Source of the DNA: Rhodoferax sp.
GTDB lineage: Bacteria; Pseudomonadota; Gammaproteobacteria; Burkholderiales; Burkholderiaceae_C
NCBI GenBank assembly: GCA_030683195.1
Contig: JAUXQA010000454.1
Location: forward strand, 1-9,286
Length of the DNA stretch: 9,286 nucleotides
Reading direction: 5' to 3'
Shown: positions 5,548-9,286 of the stretch, piece after piece
Layout: each line of letters begins with the position of its first letter
How positions within the stretch are numbered: the first letter of the stretch is position 1
Program-made: the position numbers and the translations under genes
Notes under the pieces: generated by a model
The model's input: only the letters and a program-made list of their open reading frames with translations
What the model was told of the DNA's origin: nothing
Databases searched by the model: none

Positions 5548-7131
5548 ATGACCCGTACCCGTTGCGACCGCACCCTGGCTTGGGGTGAGTTGAAGGCCGA
5601 TTTTGATGCGCGCGGCCGCGCCTTTAACTTGTCACAGGCCTTCAGTGCGGATACGGAGCGGTTTGAGGCGTTCAGCCAAAGTGCCCCGCATGTGTTCGCT
5701 GACCTGTCCAAGAATCTGATCGATGCACGTACGCAGCAGTTGCTGCTGGATCTGGCCGGCCAGTGTGGCTTGGAGCAGCACCGCGATGCCCTGTTTGATG
5801 GCGCTGCCATCAACAACACCGAGCAGCGTGCAGTGATGCACTGGTTATTAAGAAAACCGCCTCTAGCCGGCGTAAATAAATACTCTTCACCGTCATTTTC
5901 AGTAGCAGACCAGCAGTTGCTGGAGGCGTCTGCCCAAGTGCACAGCACGCTGGAGGCGATGCTCGCATACGCCCAGACCGTGCGCGATGACCCGCTCATC
6001 ACCGATGTGGTCAACATCGGTATTGGCGGCTCTGATCTGGGGCCGCAAATGGCGGTGCTCGCGCTGGCCGGCTTTGCCGTGCCGGGCAAGCGGTTTCATT
6101 TTGTGTCCAACGTCGACGGACACGAGTTGGCTCAGGTGCTGCAGGGCGTCAAAGCCCGGAGCACTCTGTTTCTGGTGGCCAGCAAGACCTTCACCACCAT
6201 TGAGACCATGACCAATGCCAGGTCGGCCAAGGCTTGGTTCGAGGCGCAGGGCGGCGTGGACGTGGGCCGGCACTTTGCTGCGCTGACCACCAACGTGGCG
6301 GCCGCCCGGGCGTTTGGCATTGACACCACGTTCGGGTTTTGGGACTGGGTGGGCGGACGTTATTCGCTGTGGTCAGCCATTGGCTTGCCGCTGGCCATCG
6401 CCATCGGAGCGCAAGGATTCAGGGACTTTTTGGCCGGGGCGCATGCCATGGACGAGCATTTCCGCACGGCCCCGCTGGCGCAGAACCTGCCGGTTCGCCT
6501 GGGTTTGCTTGATGTTTGGTACCGCAATTTCCACGGGTTTACCAGCCGGTGCATCGCCCCGTACCACAGCGCTCTGCGCCGTTACCCGGCCTATTTGCAG
6601 CAGTTGGAGATGGAAAGCAACGGCAAGCGGGTGGATGCGCATGGCGATGCCGTGCCTTTTGACACCTCGCCCGTGCTGTGGGGCGAGCCCGGCACCAACG
6701 GCCAGCACGCGTATTTTCAGATGCTGCACCAAGGCACGGACGTGGTGCCGGTTGAGTTTGTTGCCGTCAAAAAGCCCCATCACAGCTTGCCCGATCACCA
6801 CGAGCTGCTGTTGGCCAATGTGCTGGCGCAGGCGCAGGCGCTGATGGTGGGCAAGTCAGATGCAGGCGGGCACAAGCATTTCACCGGCAATCGGCCCAGC
6901 ACCTTCCTTTTATTGGAGGAGTTGACGCCCGCCAGCTTGGGTGCCCTGATTGCATTGCAGGAACACCGCGTCTTTGTGAGCGGCGCCGTCTGGGGCATCA
7001 ATAGCTTTGATCAGTGGGGCGTGGAGTTGGGCAAGGTCTTGGCCAAGGACCTGCATGCCCGCCTGGCGAGTGGTGATGTCAACGGGCTGGACGGCTCCAC
7101 TGCTGGATTGCTGGCGAGGCTGCAGGCCTGA
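5548..7131 (+). CDS. pgi: Glucose-6-phosphate isomerase
   Basis: The 527-residue enzyme interconverts glucose-6-phosphate and fructose-6-phosphate in the cytosol. It links transaldolase output with the zwf-started oxidative route. Motifs in order: NIGIGGSDLGP (156-166), SKTFTTIET (212-220), signature 1 WVGGRYSLWSAIG (267-279), the catalytic Glu354 in LEMESNGK, His387 in GTNGQHAYFQ, and signature 2 GINSFDQWGVELGK (483-496) ending in active-site Lys496. The ATG at 5548 is preceded by TGGAGAAG about 7 nt upstream. Length is slightly below the E. coli enzyme (549). Residues about 100-120 are unusual: they are coded by a low-GC stretch rich in codons rare elsewhere in the gene, and look like an in-frame insertion (separate entry). 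The stop codon lies inside a hairpin shared with the convergent hydrolase gene. Confidence 0.97.
   Translation: MTRTRCDRTLAWGELKADFDARGRAFNLSQAFSADTERFEAFSQSAPHVFADLSKNLIDARTQQLLLDLAGQCGLEQHRDALFDGAAINNTEQRAVMHWLLRKPPLAGVNKYSSPSFSVADQQLLEASAQVHSTLEAMLAYAQTVRDDPLITDVVNIGIGGSDLGPQMAVLALAGFAVPGKRFHFVSNVDGHELAQVLQGVKARSTLFLVASKTFTTIETMTNARSAKAWFEAQGGVDVGRHFAALTTNVAAARAFGIDTTFGFWDWVGGRYSLWSAIGLPLAIAIGAQGFRDFLAGAHAMDEHFRTAPLAQNLPVRLGLLDVWYRNFHGFTSRCIAPYHSALRRYPAYLQQLEMESNGKRVDAHGDAVPFDTSPVLWGEPGTNGQHAYFQMLHQGTDVVPVEFVAVKKPHHSLPDHHELLLANVLAQAQALMVGKSDAGGHKHFTGNRPSTFLLLEELTPASLGALIALQEHRVFVSGAVWGINSFDQWGVELGKVLAKDLHARLASGDVNGLDGSTAGLLARLQA
5845..5907 (+). repeat. Low-GC in-frame block inside pgi, possible inserted intergenic-type repeat
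   Basis: These 63 bases are about 40% GC, in a gene that is otherwise clearly GC-rich. They use TTA, TTA, AGA, CTA, GTA, TCA (three times) and AAT, codons almost absent from the neighbours. They encode residues 100-120 (LLRKPPLAGVNKYSSPSFSV and A). From memory of the E. coli enzyme, the stretch between the ALR-like segment and the next helix is around ten residues longer here. The bases resemble short repeats I associate with Comamonadaceae intergenic DNA. Insertion is inference; the composition shift is directly visible. Confidence 0.4.
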
Positions 7132-7141
7132 GGTCAGGCCT
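7124..7141. repeat. Perfect hairpin at the convergent ends of pgi and the hydrolase gene
   Basis: AGGCCTG (7124-7130) pairs with CAGGCCT (7135-7141) around the loop AGGT. The pgi stop (7129-7131) lies in it, and the hydrolase stop (7142-7144 on the minus strand) directly abuts it. No T-run follows on either strand, so it is not a standard rho-independent terminator. It may protect both mRNA 3' ends or block read-through into the opposing gene. Confidence 0.45.
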
Positions 7142-8050
7142 TCATCTGGGCGCAATGTGACGCCACCTGAAGTTTTTGAGCGCAGCCTGATAACTGTCAG
7201 GGTCCACCGAATCCAGGTTGCTGTGGTTGCCTCTTTCAAGGGTGAGCCAGGTTTTGGGCGGGTTGGCGGCTGCAAACAGCTTCTCCCCCAAGTGCATGGG
7301 TATCGTCTTGTCCGCGCTGCCATGGATCATCAATAGGGGTGCATGGACACTCGTAATTTTTTCAATGGACGCGAAACGTTCGTTATTGAAGCTGGCAGCC
7401 AGACGAGCCAAAAGCCCGGCCTCCCGCGCCACGTCAGTAAAACTGGTGATCGCAGACTCCAGAATCACGCCTCCAAAGTCTTGCGGCGCGCGCAAGCGGC
7501 TCGCCAGATCGACCGCGACGCCGCTGCCCATGGAGTGACCATAGATCACGCGTTGCGAGGCGCGTGGCTCCCTGCGTTGCAGTTCTGTCCAGGCCACATC
7601 AGCGTCCTTAAGAATGGTTTGCTCGGAAGGTGTGATCGGTGTGCTCAGGCCCCAGCCGCGGTAGTCAACGGCCAGCACGGCAAAGCCCGCGTCGCGCAGT
7701 GCTTCGATCTTGCGACTGTTTTGAAACAGGTTGCGAAACGTACCATGAAAGTACAACAGGGTGGGCGCGTTGGCGTCGGGATGCGGCAGCCACCATAGTT
7801 GAATGCGGTGTGGGTGGGTGTCCAAGGCGTTGGGTACATCAACAAAGTAGCGTTCATCACCAACGCGCAGCTCGGCAAAGTCGGCAGGTATGCCCACTGT
7901 AGGGCGGTAGATGATCAGGCGCTGCTTATTGTCCATCCAGGCGCAGCCGCTGGCAGACAGGAGCCAAGCAGCCATTAAAAGGCCTGGCCATCGCGCCCTT
8001 TTGATGCCAGTCGCTAGACTCGGGGCCTTGTGTTGAAGAAAAGAGACCAT
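7142..8050 (-). CDS. Alpha/beta-hydrolase with lipoprotein-like N-terminus
   Basis: From ATG at 8050 the protein has 302 residues. A positively charged N-terminus (KRAR, 17-20), a hydrophobic stretch (22-34) and LSASGC (31-36) suggest a lipoprotein signal with C36 as the lipidated cysteine, although Ala rather than Leu stands at -3. The rest is an alpha/beta-hydrolase of the ABHD13/BEM46-like serine hydrolase type. It shows an oxyanion segment YFHGT (100-104), VDYRGWGLS (128-136), nucleophile elbow GHSMGS with S173, candidate acid D247 in HGSADKTIP and histidine H276 in RGNHSNL. It is probably an esterase, acyl hydrolase or peptidase anchored in the envelope; the substrate is unknown. The frame stays open upstream to 8194, but a start there would put about 48 residues before the signal. 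The start at 8050 lies almost back-to-back with the next gene, so its promoter probably lies within that gene. Confidence 0.88.
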   Translation of the reverse strand: MVSFLQHKAPSLATGIKRARWPGLLMAAWLLSASGCAWMDNKQRLIIYRPTVGIPADFAELRVGDERYFVDVPNALDTHPHRIQLWWLPHPDANAPTLLYFHGTFRNLFQNSRKIEALRDAGFAVLAVDYRGWGLSTPITPSEQTILKDADVAWTELQRREPRASQRVIYGHSMGSGVAVDLASRLRAPQDFGGVILESAITSFTDVAREAGLLARLAASFNNERFASIEKITSVHAPLLMIHGSADKTIPMHLGEKLFAAANPPKTWLTLERGNHSNLDSVDPDSYQAALKNFRWRHIAPR

Positions 8051-8056
8051 TGCCTT

Positions 8057-8560
8057 GTGAAAAAAATGATGTGCGCCAGCCTGTTTGTGATTGTGGCCCA
8101 CCTGTCTGGCCATGCCTCGGCCGAACCAGGTTTCCTGGCCGACTTCGCGCGTGACAAGGTTCTGAGCGTGCAGTTCAGTCCCTTGACCTATCACTTCTCA
8201 CAAAATGAGGGTCACAAGAGCGTGGTGATGGTGGGGCTGGAGCGTGAGCATAGCAATGCCCAGCTGGATGGCATGGCCCTGTTTACCAATTCCTTTGGCC
8301 AGCCGACGGTGTATGTCTACCCGTGGGGCGGTGTCCATCACGATCTGGGCGGCATACATCATTTGTCATTCAAGTGGACAGCCGGCTTGCTGTATGGCTA
8401 CAAAGAGCCTTATGCACACAAAGTGCCCTTGAATTTCAAAGGATTTTCGCCAGCGATCATTCCCGCCCTGGCTTATGAATTCAAACCCGGCTTGACGGGA
8501 CAGCTCAACTTCTTGGGCACGGCCGGTTTGATGTTCCAGCTCAATATGCCCGTGATCTGA
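8057..8560 (+). CDS. Small exported protein of unknown function, beta-rich
   Basis: I do not recognise this family with confidence. From GTG at 8057 it has 167 residues: a signal peptide with KK at the start, a hydrophobic core (about 5-17) and ASA cleavage before E23. The mature part alternates polar and hydrophobic residues and is rich in glycine and aromatics (VYVYPWGGV, WTAGLLYGYKEPYAHKVPLN). It ends in strand-like segments (LTGQLNFLGTAGLMFQLNM), as in small outer-membrane beta-barrels. A HHLS segment faintly recalls the His-x-Ser of lipid A deacylase PagL, but I see no firm match. Other starts are GTG at 8030, which would overlap the hydrolase start, and ATG at 8066. AAGAGA at 8041-8046 favours 8057. 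It may be a member of a conserved Burkholderiales hypothetical group. A terminator follows 20 nt after the stop. Confidence 0.75.
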   Translation: MKKMMCASLFVIVAHLSGHASAEPGFLADFARDKVLSVQFSPLTYHFSQNEGHKSVVMVGLEREHSNAQLDGMALFTNSFGQPTVYVYPWGGVHHDLGGIHHLSFKWTAGLLYGYKEPYAHKVPLNFKGFSPAIIPALAYEFKPGLTGQLNFLGTAGLMFQLNMPVI

Positions 8561-8580
8561 GCATCATTTAAAAGACAACA

Positions 8581-8615
8581 AAAAACCCGCCAGGCTTGCG
8601 CCCAGCGGGTTTTTT
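8581..8615. terminator. Bidirectional rho-independent terminator between the small gene and groEL
   Basis: AAAAACCCGC (8581-8590) pairs with GCGGGTTTTT (8605-8614), and GGC (8593-8595) with GCC (8600-8602) extends the stem inside. A run of six T follows the GC stem on the plus strand, and six A precede it, giving T6 on the minus strand as well. It can stop transcription of the small gene from the left and of groEL from the right. Confidence 0.88.
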
Positions 8616-8651
8616 ATCGTGTCGAAAGCAAAAACGCAAATCGACGCAGCA

Positions 8652-8731
8652 TGGCGATCTACAGCTAGGCGTTTGGGCGTAGACAGTACCTCCGGTACGG
8701 CAAGCCCAAACAACGACGCTGTAGGTCGTCA
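8652..8731. repeat. 80-bp nested hairpin just downstream of groEL
   Basis: Three nested stems share one axis. The outer stem is 8652-8665 with 8718-8731 (14 pairs, two of them G-T). The middle stem is GTTTGGGC (8671-8678) with GCCCAAAC (8704-8711). The inner stem is GTACC (8686-8690) with GGTAC (8694-8698) around TCC. Unpaired interior loops lie between them. No T-run follows, and a separate terminator lies beyond. Position, 13 nt after the groEL stop, suggests a 3' end stabiliser or a dispersed repeat unit. The pairing is seen directly; the role is inferred. Confidence 0.6.
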
Positions 8732-8744
8732 GGCAAGGAGCAAA

Positions 8745-9286
8745 TTACATGCCCATGCCGCCCATGCCGCCCATACCACCCATGTCGCCGCCGCCCATGC
8801 CGCCGCCAGCGCCTTCGGCTTTAGGAGCCTCAGCCACCATGCACTCGGTCGTCAGCATCAAAGAGGCCACAGACGCTGCGTTTTGCAGAGCGGTGCGGGT
8901 CACTTTGGTTGGGTCCAGAATACCCATTTCGATCATGTCGCCGTAGGTCTCGTTCGCAGCGTTGAAGCCGTAGTTGCCCTTGCCGGCCAACACAGCTGCC
9001 ACCACCACAGACGCTTCGCCGCCGCCGTTGAACACGATTTCGCGCAGGGGCGCTTCGATGGCCTTCATCACCAGTTTGATACCGGCTTGTTGGTCAGCGT
9101 TGTCGCCATGCACTTCACCTGCCATTTGCTTGGCGCGCAACAGAGCGACGCCGCCGCCAGCCACGATGCCTTCTTCCACAGCAGCGCGGGTAGCGTGCAG
9201 GGCGTCTTCAACGCGGGCTTTCTTTTCTTTCATTTCGACTTCGGTTGCTGCGCCGACTTTGATCACGGCAACGCCACCAGCCAATT
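8745..9286 (-). CDS. groL: Chaperonin GroEL (60 kDa), C-terminal third, cut by window end
   Basis: About 180 C-terminal residues are present on the minus strand; the 5' part lies beyond the right edge. The protein is the ring-forming ATP-dependent chaperonin that works with GroES. Diagnostic stretches are LAGGVAVIKVGAATEVEMKEK, VEDALHATRAAVEEGIVAGGGVALLRA, the DPTKVTRTALQNAASVASLMLTTE segment and the Gly-Met-rich tail that points into the cavity floor (GGMGG repeats ending GMGM). The stop is TAA at 8747-8745. The TTG at 9284-9282 encodes an internal Leu and is not a start. groES would be expected upstream, outside the window. Transcription ends through the nested hairpin and the bidirectional terminator. 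Burkholderiales may carry several groEL copies; this long GGM tail is typical of the housekeeping type. Confidence 0.98.
   Translation of the reverse strand, partial: LAGGVAVIKVGAATEVEMKEKKARVEDALHATRAAVEEGIVAGGGVALLRAKQMAGEVHGDNADQQAGIKLVMKAIEAPLREIVFNGGGEASVVVAAVLAGKGNYGFNAANETYGDMIEMGILDPTKVTRTALQNAASVASLMLTTECMVAEAPKAEGAGGGMGGGDMGGMGGMGGMGM

Noticed and set aside
8051..8194. Extended N-terminus of the hydrolase up to 8194
   Set aside because: It would bury the signal-like segment about 70 residues inside the protein and run through the start of the opposite gene. The lipoprotein-type start at 8050 fits better.
8749..8946. A proline/methionine-rich plus-strand frame (MPMPPMPP...)
   Set aside because: It is the reverse image of the GroEL Gly-Gly-Met tail, not a gene.

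Overview
The window looks like a chromosomal segment of a betaproteobacterium, most likely Burkholderiales and probably the Comamonadaceae (Rhodoferax/Polaromonas-like). This rests on GC-rich codon use, the GroEL tail, the protein flavour and the gene order. No species can be named from the sequence alone.

Left part (1-7131): a central-carbon locus. The window opens with the first 17 codons of zwf (glucose-6-phosphate dehydrogenase) on the minus strand. A 199-bp AT-rich divergent promoter region follows. A five-gene plus-strand cluster then runs: periplasmic binding protein (252-1262), fused double-domain permease (1297-3504), ABC ATPase (3520-4572), transaldolase tal (4580-5527) and glucose-6-phosphate isomerase pgi (5548-7131). 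Gaps are 34, 15, 7 and 20 nt, so it reads as one operon. The transporter belongs to the family usually labelled 'Fe3+ ABC transporter' (Fbp/Afu). However, the binding protein has no Tyr-Tyr dyad and carries a His-Asp pair plus a downstream Glu, and its neighbours act on glucose-6-P, fructose-6-P and sedoheptulose-7-P. I therefore infer an AfuABC-type sugar-phosphate importer feeding tal, pgi and zwf. Two 15-bp operator-like sequences between zwf and the operon resemble the HexR motif, one on each side, which suggests shared control.

Middle part (7124-8560): pgi converges on a minus-strand alpha/beta-hydrolase with a lipoprotein-like N-terminus, and a short perfect hairpin spans the junction. 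The hydrolase starts head-to-head, within a few bases, with a small plus-strand gene for an exported protein of unknown function that may be beta-barrel-like.

Right part (8561-9286): a bidirectional rho-independent terminator, then an 80-bp nested hairpin directly downstream of groEL, then the 3' third of groEL on the minus strand, cut by the window edge.

Main points for follow-up: the sugar-phosphate importer hypothesis with its HexR-like sites, a low-GC in-frame block in pgi that looks like an inserted repeat, a possible leaderless promoter for tal, and the structured element behind groEL. I saw no tRNA, rRNA, CRISPR, transposase or phage genes.
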